A DNA stretch of 64,000 bases. Origin: Actinomycetes bacterium. GTDB lineage: Bacteria; Actinomycetota; Acidimicrobiia; Acidimicrobiales; Bog-793. Below, in pieces: positions 50,672 through 59,310 of this stretch. Location: positions 1-64,000 of the forward strand of contig JAJYNS010000105.1 of NCBI GenBank assembly GCA_021786195.1. The letters are read 5' to 3'. The notes beneath the pieces are model-generated. The model saw only the letters and a program-made list of their open reading frames with translations. It did no database searches and had not been told where the DNA came from. How positions within the stretch are numbered: position 1 is the stretch's first letter; the number at the start of each line of letters is the position of its first letter. Made by a program: the position numbers and the translations under genes.

Positions 50672-51076
50672 TCAGGACCAGTCGACGCGCGGGGCGTCGG
50701 CCCAGAGCCGCTCGAGGCCGTAGCGCTCGCGCGCTGCGACGTCGAACACGTGGACGACGACGCCCCCGTAGTCGACGAGCACCCACTCGGCTCCGGCCAG
50801 GCCCTCGACGCGCTTGGTCGAGGCGCCTCCGGCCGCCCGGACCCGTCGAGCGACCTCGTCGACCACCGCGCGCACCTGGCGGTCGTTGCGGCCGGCGCTG
50901 AGGACGAAGTAGTCGGTGATCCCGAGCAGCTCGCCGACGTCGAGCACGAGGGTCTCCTCGAGGGTCTTCGAGTCGGCGGCCCGTGCCGCGACGACGGCCA
51001 GATCGAAGCTCGAGGGCTCGCGTGCCGGGCGCGGGCGAGCCTGCCATCTCCGGAGGGGCGAGACGTCCAGGCTCAA
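50672..51076 (-). CDS. rsfS: Ribosomal silencing factor RsfS
   Basis: A 134-residue RsfS/Iojap protein that binds ribosomal protein L14 and blocks subunit joining in starvation. The family core is DLAVVAARAADSKTLEETLVL, DVGELLGITDYFVLSAGRNDRQVRAV, and EWVLVDYGGVVVHVFDVAARERYGLERLW. The assigned start is TTG at 51076; there is no clear ribosome binding site and upstream in-frame CTG codons exist, so the first about 20 residues are uncertain. It follows nadD by 25 bp on the same strand, the conserved nadD-rsfS order. Confidence 0.93.
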   Translation of the reverse strand: MSLDVSPLRRWQARPRPAREPSSFDLAVVAARAADSKTLEETLVLDVGELLGITDYFVLSAGRNDRQVRAVVDEVARRVRAAGGASTKRVEGLAGAEWVLVDYGGVVVHVFDVAARERYGLERLWADAPRVDWS

Positions 51077-51101
51077 CGCGTGCAGACGTCCAGGTGGCAG
51101 C

Positions 51102-51701
51102 TCATCCGTCCAGAGCGTACAGCCCTCGCTCGCGTATCACGCGGATCGCCGGCTCGGGGATGAGGAAGTCGAGCGGCCTGCCCGTCGCCGCTCGGTCCCT
51201 CAGGTCGGTGCTCGAGATCTCGAGCGCGGGGATCTCGATGGCGACGGCCCTCCACCCGGAGAGCGGCCCGCCCGGGCCAAGCGGCACGCTGCGGTGGCCA
51301 GGCCGGTTGACCACGACCAGGGTGACGGCCGACCGGACGGCGTCGAGCCGCTCCCAGGTGCTGAGGTCGCCCGCGACGTCGGCCCCGACGACGAGGTAGA
51401 GCTCGGCCCCCGGCTCGAGCCTGCCCAGCTCCTCGACGGTGTCGGCGGTGTAGGAGTCCCCCCCGCGATCGACCTCGATGGACGAGGCCTCGACGCCCGG
51501 GCTCGCCGCGACGGCCGCCTCGACGAGCGCCAGCCGGTCCGCCGCCGGGGTCACGTCGCGCTCGCCGACCTTCTGCCAGGGCCGGTTGGCGACGACCATC
51601 AGCACCTTGTCGAGATCGAGCGCGTGGCGGACGTTCACGGCGGCCACGAGGTGGCCGACGTGCACGGGGTCGAAGGTCCCGCCGAAGATGCCGATTCGCA
51701 C
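51102..51701 (-). CDS. nadD: Nicotinate-nucleotide adenylyltransferase
   Basis: A 199-residue enzyme that makes deamido-NAD from nicotinate mononucleotide and ATP. The nucleotidyltransferase motif GGTFDPVHVGHL is at residues 7-18 and the second motif EISSTDLRDR lies near the end, with a middle YTADTVEELG typical of NadD. The GTG at 51701 is chosen because -10-like TACGCT is 6 nt upstream and the first beta strand begins immediately; a GTG/ATG start further upstream (to 51770) would add an unconserved tail. Confidence 0.96.
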   Translation of the reverse strand: MRIGIFGGTFDPVHVGHLVAAVNVRHALDLDKVLMVVANRPWQKVGERDVTPAADRLALVEAAVAASPGVEASSIEVDRGGDSYTADTVEELGRLEPGAELYLVVGADVAGDLSTWERLDAVRSAVTLVVVNRPGHRSVPLGPGGPLSGWRAVAIEIPALEISSTDLRDRAATGRPLDFLIPEPAIRVIRERGLYALDG

Positions 51702-51707
51702 CGGCGA

Positions 51708-51713
51708 AGCGTA
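51708..51713 (-). promoter_or_regulatory. Candidate -10 element of nadD-rsfS
   Basis: Minus-strand TACGCT lies 6 nt before the GTG of nadD, again without a Shine-Dalgarno. The same hexamer precedes aroG on the other strand. Confidence 0.5.
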
Positions 51714-51825
51714 CGCGAGGCACCACCGAGGCGGCATGCCCGAGCGGAAGGGGCGAGTCACCCTGCGCACGAGCCCAGATGCCGCCGCCGCGGCGCGATG
51801 CGCCCGACGGTGTCGGCATCGTGCC

Positions 51826-51831
51826 TACGCT
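51826..51831 (+). promoter_or_regulatory. Candidate -10 element of class-II DAHP synthase gene
   Basis: TACGCT lies 8 nt before the ATG at 51840. A short AGGGG in the gap could act as a weak ribosome binding site on a very short leader. Confidence 0.45.
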
Positions 51832-51839
51832 AAGGGGCC

Positions 51840-53225
51840 ATGGCGGAGCGCCTTCACGACGAGCCCCATTCCGCCGTCACCACGGGCACCGGCTGGACGC
51901 CCTCGTCGTGGCGGCGCCTGCCGGCTGGGCAGGCACCGGGATGGCCGGATCCCGAGGCCGCGGCGGCGGTGGTCGAGGAGCTGCGGTCGATGCCGCCCCT
52001 CGTCTTCGCCGGTGAGGCGCGTACCTTGCTGCGCTCGCTGGGCGAGGTCGCGGCAGGTCGTGCCTTCGTCCTCCAGGCTGGCGACTGCGCCGAGTCCTTC
52101 GCCGAGCAGTCTGCGAACCAGATCCGGGACAAGCTGCGGGTCATCCTCCAGATGGCCGTGGTGCTCACCTACGCGGCGGGCGTGCCGGTGGTCAAGCTCG
52201 GCCGCATCGCCGGGCAGTACGCGAAGCCGCGCTCTGCGCCTACGGAGCGTGTCGGGGGTGTCGAGATGCCGGCGTTCCGGGGGCACATCGTCAACGACGA
52301 CGCCCCCGTGCCCGCGGCGCGCGTCCCCGACCCGCGCCGGATGCTCACCGCCTACCAGCGCTCGGCCTCGACGCTGAACCTGCTCCGAGCTTTCACGAAG
52401 GGCGGCTTCGCCGACCTGTCCCACGTGCACGCCTGGAACCAGGAGTTCGTCGCCTCGAGCGCCGAAGGCCGGCGCTACGAGGCGATCGCCGAGGAGATCG
52501 ACCGGACGCTCCGCTTCATGCGGGCCTGCGGCGTCGACCTCTCCGACGGGGCGCCGATCCACCAGGTCGACTTCTACACGAGCCACGAGGCCCTGCTGCT
52601 CGACTATGAGGAGGCCCTGACCAGGGAGGACTCGCTGACCGGCCGCTACTACGACTGCTCGGCCCACATGTTGTGGATCGGTGAGCGCACGCGCCAGCTG
52701 GACGGTGCGCACGTTGCCTTCCTCGCCGGCGTCGGCAACCCGATCGGGGTCAAGCTCGGGCCGAGCACCTCGCCGGAGGAGGCGGTGGAGCTCTGCGAGC
52801 GGCTCAACCCCGAGCGCGTGCCCGGACGGCTCACCCTCATCACCCGGCTCGGGGTTGGCGAGGTCACGAGGCTGCTCCCACCCCTGCTCCGCGCCGTGCG
52901 CGCCGCCGGTCACCCCGTCGTCTGGGAGTGCGACCCGATGCACGGCAACACCTTCACGGCCGAGGGCGGGAGGAAGACGCGCCACTTCGACGACGTCCTC
53001 GGCGAGATCCGGGGCTTCTTCGCGGTCCACCGGAGCGAGGGGAGCTGGCCCGGGGGGGTCCACATCGAGCTCACGGGAGACGACGTCACCGAGTGCCTGG
53101 GAGGGGTCGAGGACATCCTCGAAGAGCAGCTCCCGCTGCGTTACACGACGACGTGCGACCCGCGGCTGAACGCTCGTCAGTCGATCGACCTCGCCTTCCG
53201 GGTGGCCGAGCTGCTTCGGTCCTGA
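51840..53225 (+). CDS. aroG: 3-deoxy-7-phosphoheptulonate synthase, class II
   Basis: A 461-residue class II DAHP synthase, the first enzyme of the shikimate pathway (phosphoenolpyruvate plus erythrose 4-phosphate). Conserved blocks are AFVLQAGDCAESFAE (metal Cys), GRIAGQYAKPRS, DFYTSHEALLLDYEEALTR with TSHEALLL, VGNPIGVKLGPSTSP, LTLITRLG and the metal-binding WECDPMHGNT. This is the plant/mycobacterial type rather than the class I E. coli type. The stop TGA shares its last base with the ATG of the next gene, so the unrelated GYWL-repeat protein is translationally linked to it. Confidence 0.96.
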   Translation: MAERLHDEPHSAVTTGTGWTPSSWRRLPAGQAPGWPDPEAAAAVVEELRSMPPLVFAGEARTLLRSLGEVAAGRAFVLQAGDCAESFAEQSANQIRDKLRVILQMAVVLTYAAGVPVVKLGRIAGQYAKPRSAPTERVGGVEMPAFRGHIVNDDAPVPAARVPDPRRMLTAYQRSASTLNLLRAFTKGGFADLSHVHAWNQEFVASSAEGRRYEAIAEEIDRTLRFMRACGVDLSDGAPIHQVDFYTSHEALLLDYEEALTREDSLTGRYYDCSAHMLWIGERTRQLDGAHVAFLAGVGNPIGVKLGPSTSPEEAVELCERLNPERVPGRLTLITRLGVGEVTRLLPPLLRAVRAAGHPVVWECDPMHGNTFTAEGGRKTRHFDDVLGEIRGFFAVHRSEGSWPGGVHIELTGDDVTECLGGVEDILEEQLPLRYTTTCDPRLNARQSIDLAFRVAELLRS

Positions 53226-55522
53226 TGCGCCTTCGAGGCGGCCGGACGGCCCTCGCCCTGGTCGCCGTGGCGTCGGCCACCGCGTTCGCCGAGGTCGCGA
53301 GCGAACAGGCTCAGGCCGGCACCCGCGCCCCGGCGCAGCCCAGTGGCGGCCTCGTGGGCCACGCGGCGAGCCCCTGGGCCGTCGCCCCGATGGCCGACCC
53401 CCCGCCGTCGGAGGCGGGCGCCGGGCACGAGCGCGCCGGTGTCCTGGCACCGCTCACGCTGCCGGGTTCGAGCCCTCGGGATATGACGGGTAGGCAGGTC
53501 AGCTCCTCCTGCGTCCCCGGCCCGCTGCCGGCCCCGACCACGACGACCACCACCTCGACCACGACGACCACCACCTCGACCACGACGACCACAACCACGC
53601 CGACCACGACGACCACAACCACGCCGACCACGACGACCACAACCACGCCGACCACGACGACCACAACCACGCCGACCACGACGACCACGACGACCACGTC
53701 CGCGCCGGGAGGCACGGCGGGTGCCGCCGGGGAGCCCGGGTCGAGCCCGACGACGACCACGACGACCACGACGGGCACGACGGGCACGACGGGCACGACG
53801 GGCACGACGGGCACGACGGTGGCACCGACGACGGGCTCCCCGGGCTCGACCACCACGACCTCGCCGGCCCCGCCGGAGGTCACGACGACCACACCGGCCG
53901 CCACGGCGGCACCGACCGCCTACTACCTGTTCGAGAGCGACGGGTACGTCCTCGCCTACGGCGCCGCCGCCTACCACGGCTCGACGGCCTCGACCCACCT
54001 GCCCCCGGTCGTCTCGGCTGCCGTCGCCCCCGACGGCGGCGGCTACTGGCTTGCAACCGTCGCCGGCGACGTCTACCACTTCGGTGACGCCCACTACTAC
54101 GGCTCGCCGGTGCACCACGCCGGCCTGGCGCCGGTCGTCGCGATCGCCGGGACCCCCGACGGGGGCGGCTACTGGCTCGTGACCTCGACCGGGAACGTCC
54201 TCAACTACGGCGACGCCGAGTTCTGCGGGTCGGCCGTCCACACCCGCCTCGACTCGCCGGTCGTCGCCTTCGCGCCGACACCGGACGGGGGCGGCTACTG
54301 GCTCGTGACCGCGGCGGGGACCGTCTACAACTACGGCGACGCCTTGCACCTCGGCTCGATGGGCAGGGCCGCGCCACGTGGCGGGGTCGTCGCCTTCGCG
54401 CCGACCTCGAACGGCAAGGGCTACTGGCTCGTGACCGCGCGAGGCGGCGTGTTCAACTACGGCACCGCCGGCTTCTTCGGCTCGGCGGCGCACCTGCACT
54501 TCCCCGGCAGGATCGTCGGGATCGCGGCGACGGCGGACTCGAAGGGCTACTGGCTCGCGACGAGCACCGGCCGGGTCTTCCACTTCGGCGACGCCCACTA
54601 TGCCGGGTCGCTCCTCTACAGCCCGCCGCCGAAGGGGGTGACCATCGCCGCGATCGCCCCGGGCGTCGCGCCGGTGGTGAGGCCGCAGCAGCCGCCGTTC
54701 CCGGCCGGCAAGTTCGGCTACGACGTGAGCAGCTACCAGTGCGCGAGGGGATCGAGCGCCTCGGTGCAGCAGAGGATGCCGACGACCTCGTACGTCAACG
54801 TCATCCAGGTCGCAGGGTGGCTCGACAGCAGCGCCAACCCCTGCCTCGCCGCCGAGGCGCAATGGGCGTCCTCGGCGGCCGGCAACCTCTCGAGCGCCTA
54901 CAGCCTGTACCTGTTCCTGAACTCGCCGGCCGACGCCCCCCCGTCGCTGCGCCAGGCCGCCGACGGGCCCGCGGGGAGCTGCGGCGCCCTCGACAGCTTC
55001 GAGGCGCTGCGCTGCGCCGCCTACAACTACGGCTACAACGGCGCCGAGGACGCGCTCACCTACGCGGACGCACAGGGCGTGTCTTCCAGGCTCTGGTGGC
55101 TCGACATCGAGAACGCCCAGCTCTCCCAGAACGACTTCAGCGACCTGCCGCTCTCCTACTGGTCCCGCTCCAAGGCGCTCAACGACGCGACGATCCAGGG
55201 CGCGATGGACGCCCTGCGCCGAGCCGGGCTCACCGTCGGCATCTACTCGACGAGCCTGCAGTACTCGGCGATCGCCGGCGACTTCACCCCGAAGGGCCCC
55301 CCGCCTCCGTTGTGGGTGGCCGGTGTTCCCTGGACCAACCCGCCCTACTCCGAGAAGGGCCTGTACTCGCCCGGGGTGCTGAGGAGCTGGTGCGCCGGGA
55401 GCGCCACCTATCCCGGGACGAGGACCGCCGACGTCTTCGCCGGCGGGGTGCCCTGGCTCCTCCAGGAGACTCCGGGCGCCGAGCCGTCGCCCTACGGGCT
55501 GGACCCGGACTACTCCTGCTGA
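53225..55522 (+). CDS. Secreted Thr-rich protein with GYWL propeller-like repeats and GH25-like domain
   Basis: A 765-residue exported protein. A signal peptide (ALALVAVASATAFAEVA) is followed by a low-complexity Thr-rich stalk (about residues 100-225). Next come five clear and one degenerate copy of a repeat of about 42 residues, with pattern GGGYWL...G.V..YGDA..YGS (about 235-490). The C-terminal domain (about 500-765) starts FGYDVSSYQC and has VNVIQVAGW, LWWLDIENAQ (a DxE pair as in GH25 lysozymes) and VGIYSTSLQY, so it is GH25-like. It probably acts on or binds cell-wall glycan; activity is unproven. The ATG at 53225 shares one base with the aroG stop; longer upstream frames are shadows. 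Confidence 0.82.
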   Translation: MRLRGGRTALALVAVASATAFAEVASEQAQAGTRAPAQPSGGLVGHAASPWAVAPMADPPPSEAGAGHERAGVLAPLTLPGSSPRDMTGRQVSSSCVPGPLPAPTTTTTTSTTTTTTSTTTTTTTPTTTTTTTPTTTTTTTPTTTTTTTPTTTTTTTTSAPGGTAGAAGEPGSSPTTTTTTTTGTTGTTGTTGTTGTTVAPTTGSPGSTTTTSPAPPEVTTTTPAATAAPTAYYLFESDGYVLAYGAAAYHGSTASTHLPPVVSAAVAPDGGGYWLATVAGDVYHFGDAHYYGSPVHHAGLAPVVAIAGTPDGGGYWLVTSTGNVLNYGDAEFCGSAVHTRLDSPVVAFAPTPDGGGYWLVTAAGTVYNYGDALHLGSMGRAAPRGGVVAFAPTSNGKGYWLVTARGGVFNYGTAGFFGSAAHLHFPGRIVGIAATADSKGYWLATSTGRVFHFGDAHYAGSLLYSPPPKGVTIAAIAPGVAPVVRPQQPPFPAGKFGYDVSSYQCARGSSASVQQRMPTTSYVNVIQVAGWLDSSANPCLAAEAQWASSAAGNLSSAYSLYLFLNSPADAPPSLRQAADGPAGSCGALDSFEALRCAAYNYGYNGAEDALTYADAQGVSSRLWWLDIENAQLSQNDFSDLPLSYWSRSKALNDATIQGAMDALRRAGLTVGIYSTSLQYSAIAGDFTPKGPPPPLWVAGVPWTNPPYSEKGLYSPGVLRSWCAGSATYPGTRTADVFAGGVPWLLQETPGAEPSPYGLDPDYSC
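53537..53698 (+). repeat. Thr-coding tandem repeats (21 and 24 bp units)
   Basis: Within the stalk of the secreted protein. Two copies of a unit of about 21 bp coding six Thr and Ser are followed by four exact copies of a 24-bp unit coding seven Thr and Pro (53579-53674). Exact DNA identity between copies marks recent expansion or contraction. Confidence 0.9.
53774..53818 (+). repeat. Nine-bp tandem repeat coding Gly-Thr-Thr
   Basis: Five exact copies of GGCACGACG, reading Gly-Thr-Thr, in the second part of the stalk. Copy number probably varies between strains without shifting the frame. Confidence 0.85.
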
Positions 55523-55525
55523 ATG

Positions 55526-55543
55526 CCCCGAGCAGGCTCGGGG
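55526..55543. terminator. Hairpin after GYWL-repeat gene
   Basis: CCCCGAG and CTCGGGG (7 bp, loop CAGG) begin 3 bp after the stop codon. A second perfect palindrome, GTCCCGGCCGGGAC, follows at 55547-55560. No T tract. It separates two convergent genes. Confidence 0.6.
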
Positions 55544-55621
55544 GAGGTCCCGGCCGGGACGCTGTGAGCGCCGGCTCGGGGGCAGGCGTGCCGCGGGACC
55601 TCGACAGGCCGGCAGAACGTG

Positions 55622-57118
55622 TCAGTCCAGCTGGGCGACCACCCGCTCGAGCTGGCGGATCGTCCTGCACTCGAACATCCCGTCGACGAGGCGCCCGTAC
55701 TGCTCGACGATCGAGTCACCGCTCCCCCAGTAGGCGCGCGGCTCCGGGTTGAGCCACCAGACCCTTCGGGCCCGGGAGGCGACGCGCTCCAGCGCCTCGA
55801 CGTTCGCAGGATGGTAATTGCTCCGGGCGTCGCCAAGGACGAGGAGGCTCGTGCGCGGCCCGACCGAGTCGGCCCACCGGCCGGCGAAGACGGAGAAGGC
55901 GTGGCCGTAGTCGGAGTGCCCGTCGAGATGGACCACGTCCGCCTCGGACGCGACACGCTCGACCGCCTCCGAGATCGTCGCCGACCGGGCGAAGATCCCG
56001 GTCACCTCGTCGACGCCGTCGACGAAGACGAAGGTGCGGACCTTGGAGAACTGCGAGGAGATCGCGTAGACGAGGTGCAAGGTGAAGCGGGCGAAGGCGG
56101 CGACGGAGCCGGAGACGTCCGCGAGGACAACGATCTCCGGCTTGGCCGGCCGGGACCGGCGAAAGCGCGGCTCGAGGGGGACGCCGCCCGAGGACAGGGA
56201 GTGGCGGATCGTCGAGCGGAAGTCGAGCGACCCGTGCCTACGGTGCCGGCGACGTCGGGCGAGGCGCGAGGCGAGCTGGCGGGCGAGCGGGTACAGCGCG
56301 CGCCGCATCCGGGACAGCTCCTCCGCGCTCGCGTGCGCGAAGTCCACGTCCTCGAGGAGCGGGCGCCGGAGGGCGCGGGAGAGCGCCTCCGGGCCGCGCG
56401 CTCTCACGAGGGCGCGGCGGATCTCGGCCTCCAGGAGGCGTCGGAGCGCCTCGATCCGCAGCTCGATCTCGTCCCGGCGAAGGCGTGACGCAAGGGCCCG
56501 CCGGGAGCTCCCCGTCGGACGCCGGGCGACTCCGGCGGTCGCCTCTTCTCCGGCGTCGGCACCGGACTCCACCGAGAGGAGCGACCCGAGCAGGCTGGCC
56601 CGCAGCACGTCGAGGTCGAGAGCCCGCAGCGTCCGGTAGAGGTAGTAAGAGGCGCCGACGGGGCGCCCCGGCTCGATCCCGGCGTGGAAGGCGACCGCCA
56701 GGCGAGCCAGCTCGGCGAGAAGACGCTCGTCGCCCGATCCCAGCGCCTCGACCGCCAGGCGGCGCAGCTCGGCTCCGCCCCCGGCGTCGTGGGCACCGGC
56801 GTCGCCGAGCCGCCGGGCCTCCCCCGCCTCGCCCGCCGGCGCCGGCGCACCGAGGGCCTGCCGCGCCCCGGCGCCGCCGCCCTCCCCACCCGAGTGCTCC
56901 AGGGCGCCCGAGCTGAACCAGACGTCGAAGAGGGTCGAGAACGTCGGCCAGTGCTCCTCGGATTTCACCAGCGTCGCCCCAAGCGCGGCGCGCAATAGCC
57001 TCCGATCGGACAGCGGCGTCAGCACGGCGGCCTCGGCCGCGTCGATCGCCTCGCCGAGCGAGACGGGGATGCCCGCCTCGCGCAGCTCCTCGACGAAACC
57101 GCCCAGCAGCTCCAGCAC
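55622..57118 (-). CDS. VWA-domain protein, CoxE-like, partner of MoxR ATPase
   Basis: A 498-residue cytosolic protein. The C-terminal von Willebrand A domain (about 315-498) has the MIDAS motif VLADVSGSVAAF (DxSxS) and a later DGHSDYGHAF, as in CoxE/VWA_CoxE. The N-terminal part is helical, starting FVEELREAGIPVSLGEAIDA, and includes a Gly/Ala-rich linker (about 75-110) and Arg-rich stretches near 280. Such proteins pair with MoxR AAA ATPases to mature or remodel other proteins. The start is GTG at 57118, 16 bp after the MoxR stop. The target of this pair is unknown; CoxE acts on CO dehydrogenase, which is not in the window. Confidence 0.85.
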   Translation of the reverse strand: MLELLGGFVEELREAGIPVSLGEAIDAAEAAVLTPLSDRRLLRAALGATLVKSEEHWPTFSTLFDVWFSSGALEHSGGEGGGAGARQALGAPAPAGEAGEARRLGDAGAHDAGGGAELRRLAVEALGSGDERLLAELARLAVAFHAGIEPGRPVGASYYLYRTLRALDLDVLRASLLGSLLSVESGADAGEEATAGVARRPTGSSRRALASRLRRDEIELRIEALRRLLEAEIRRALVRARGPEALSRALRRPLLEDVDFAHASAEELSRMRRALYPLARQLASRLARRRRHRRHGSLDFRSTIRHSLSSGGVPLEPRFRRSRPAKPEIVVLADVSGSVAAFARFTLHLVYAISSQFSKVRTFVFVDGVDEVTGIFARSATISEAVERVASEADVVHLDGHSDYGHAFSVFAGRWADSVGPRTSLLVLGDARSNYHPANVEALERVASRARRVWWLNPEPRAYWGSGDSIVEQYGRLVDGMFECRTIRQLERVVAQLD

Positions 57119-57134
57119 GCCCGTCGCCGGGGAC

Positions 57135-58058
57135 CTAGGCGGTCTCGCCGAGCAGCTCTCGGGAGGCGAGGTCGATGTCGCTCTTGTACTTGAGCAGGAG
57201 GTTGAGGGTGTCGCGCGTCGTGCGCTCGTCGACGTGCTCGATGCCGAGCAGCACCAGGGTTCGCGCCCAGTCCAGGGTCTCGGAGACCGAGGGGTGCTTC
57301 TCGAGCTCGAGCAGCCGGAGGGACCGGACGACCCTCACGACCTCGTCGGCGAGCCGCCGCTCGATCCCGGGGACCTTGGCGAGGACGATCTGGCGCTCTC
57401 GCTCGACGCTCGGGTAGTCGAGATGGAGGTAGAGGCACCGCCGCTTCAGCGCCTCGGAGAGCTCCCTCGTGTCGTTGGAGGTGAGGACGACGAAGGGAAC
57501 GCTCCTCGCTGCGACGGTCCCGATCTCCGGGATCGAGACCTGGTAGTCCGAGAGCACCTCGAGCAGGAGCGCCTCCGTCTCGACCTCCACGCGGTCGACC
57601 TCGTCGATCAGGAGCACGACGGGGTCCTCGGCGCGTATCGCCTGCAGCAGCGGACGCTCCAGCAGGAACTCCTCGGAGAAGATGTCCCCCTCGAGCTCGT
57701 CCCATCCGGCGGTCCCCGAGCCGTCTCCCGCGCGTTCGACCTGGATGCGCAGGAGCTGCTTGCGGTAGTTCCACTCGTAGAGGGCCTTGGACTCGTCCAG
57801 ACCCTCGTAGCACTGGAGGCGGATGAGGCGCGCCCCGAGCGCCGCCGCGGCGGCCTTCGCGAGCTCGGTCTTCCCGGTGCCCGCCGGACCCTCGACGAGC
57901 ACCGGCTTCCCGAGGCGCTCGGCGAGGTAGACGGCGGTCGAGATCCGCTCGTCGGCGAGGTAGCCCGCCTCGGCGAGGCGCCCGAGCACATCCTCCGGCG
58001 TGAGGAACCGGGCGCCTCTGTCCCCCGGCACCGACGGGGCCGGCGCCGGCACGCTCAC
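57135..58058 (-). CDS. MoxR-family AAA+ ATPase
   Basis: A 307-residue AAA+ ATPase of the MoxR/CoxD type. Walker A VEGPAGTGKTELA is near residue 55, a second region GDIFSEEFLLERPLLQAI, Walker B VVLLIDEVDR near 150, sensor 1 VVLTSNDTRELSEALKRRCL, and an all-helical lid end. MoxR ATPases act as metal-insertion or assembly chaperones with a VWA partner, encoded next. The start is GTG at 58058, overlapping the proA stop as GTGA. This tight linkage to proline-synthesis genes is unexpected for the family. Confidence 0.9.
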   Translation of the reverse strand: MSVPAPAPSVPGDRGARFLTPEDVLGRLAEAGYLADERISTAVYLAERLGKPVLVEGPAGTGKTELAKAAAAALGARLIRLQCYEGLDESKALYEWNYRKQLLRIQVERAGDGSGTAGWDELEGDIFSEEFLLERPLLQAIRAEDPVVLLIDEVDRVEVETEALLLEVLSDYQVSIPEIGTVAARSVPFVVLTSNDTRELSEALKRRCLYLHLDYPSVERERQIVLAKVPGIERRLADEVVRVVRSLRLLELEKHPSVSETLDWARTLVLLGIEHVDERTTRDTLNLLLKYKSDIDLASRELLGETA

Positions 58059-59302
58059 GGACGCACCTGGCCGTCGCCCTCGATCACGTACTTCACCGAG
58101 GTGAGCTCCCGGAGACCCATCGGCCCTCGGGCGTGCAGCTTCTGGGTGGAGATCCCGATCTCCGCGCCGAGCCCGAGCTCGCCGCCGTCGACGAAGCGGG
58201 TCGACGCGTTGACGAGCACCGCCGCGGCGTCGACCTCGCGCTCGAAGCGGCGCGCCGCGGCGAGGTCGGTCGTCACGATCGCCTCCGAGTGCCCCGAGGA
58301 GAAGCGGGCGATGTGCTCGATCGCGGCGTCGAGGTCGGCAACGACGGCGACGGCGAGCTTGAGGGAGAGGAACTCCGTCGCGTAGTCCTCCTCGCTGGCT
58401 TCTGCGATCCCGGGGAGCAGCTCACGGGTCGCGGCGTCGCCGACGAGCTCGACCCCTTCGAGGGCCTCCCGCAGCCTCGGCAGCGCTACGGGCGCGATCG
58501 ACCGGTGCACGAGGAGCGTCTCGACGGCGTTGCAGACGCTCGGGCGCTGCATCTTGGCGTTCACGACGATGCGCTCGGCGACGTCGAGGTCGGCGGAGGC
58601 GTCGAGGTAGATGTGGCAGTTCCCGTCGCCGTCGAGGACGAAGGGCACGCTGGCGCGCTCGAGGACGAGCTGCACGAGGGAGTGCCCGCCTCGGGGGATG
58701 AGGCAGTCGATCGCCCCTCGCATGCGGATGAACTCCTCGACCGTCTCATGGCGGGTGTCCTCGACGAGCTGCACGGCGCCGAGGGGCAGGCCGGCCTTCT
58801 CGAACCCCGTGGACATCGCCGCGGCGATCGCCCGGTTGCTCTCGATCGCGCCGCCCGAGCCGCGAAGCAGCGTCGCGTTGCCGGACTTCACGCAGAGCGC
58901 GGCGGCATCGGAGGTGACGTTCGGTCGGTTCTCGTAGACGATCCCGATCACGCCGAGTGGCACCCGCACGCGCCGCACGGTGAGGCCGTTCGGCCGTGTC
59001 CAGCCTTCGACGACCTCGCCCACGGGATCGGCGAGGTCGGCGACCGACTCGAGGCCGGCCGCCATGGCCTCCAGCCGACGCTCGTCGAGCCGCAGTCGGT
59101 CGAGCGCCGTCGGCGGGGCACCGCCGTCGAGCGCCCGGGCCACGTCGGCGGCGTTGGCCTCGAGGATCTCGGCCGAGGACGACCTCAGCACCGCAGCGGC
59201 CTCCCTCAAGGCGGCGTCCTTGACCGACGTCGGCGTGCCGGCGAGCCGGCGAGCCGCCTGGCGCGCCGTCGAGGCGAGGACGGAGAGCGGCAGGATCGTC
59301 AT
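58055..59302 (-). CDS. proA: Gamma-glutamyl phosphate reductase
   Basis: A 415-residue NADPH-dependent dehydrogenase of proline synthesis, forming glutamate 5-semialdehyde. It has the ProA blocks LGVIGIVYENRPNVTSDAAAL, CVKSGNATLLRGSGGAIESN, the catalytic Cys in QRPSVCNAVETLL, and late DAAAVLVNASTRFVDGGELG. The ATG at 59302 starts 8 bp after the proB stop. A 37-residue Arg-rich upstream extension (to 59413) is possible in frame but lies over proB and is rejected. Confidence 0.96.
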   Translation of the reverse strand: MTILPLSVLASTARQAARRLAGTPTSVKDAALREAAAVLRSSSAEILEANAADVARALDGGAPPTALDRLRLDERRLEAMAAGLESVADLADPVGEVVEGWTRPNGLTVRRVRVPLGVIGIVYENRPNVTSDAAALCVKSGNATLLRGSGGAIESNRAIAAAMSTGFEKAGLPLGAVQLVEDTRHETVEEFIRMRGAIDCLIPRGGHSLVQLVLERASVPFVLDGDGNCHIYLDASADLDVAERIVVNAKMQRPSVCNAVETLLVHRSIAPVALPRLREALEGVELVGDAATRELLPGIAEASEEDYATEFLSLKLAVAVVADLDAAIEHIARFSSGHSEAIVTTDLAAARRFEREVDAAAVLVNASTRFVDGGELGLGAEIGISTQKLHARGPMGLRELTSVKYVIEGDGQVRP

Positions 59303-59310
59303 GCCACAAG

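Noticed and set aside
53537-53818. Possible CRISPR-like array from regular short repeats
   Set aside because: Units are contiguous with no unique spacers, stay in frame and code Thr-rich protein.
55526-55560. Palindromes after the GYWL gene as a recombination or attachment site
   Set aside because: Position right after a stop codon between convergent genes fits a terminator better, and no mobile genes are near.
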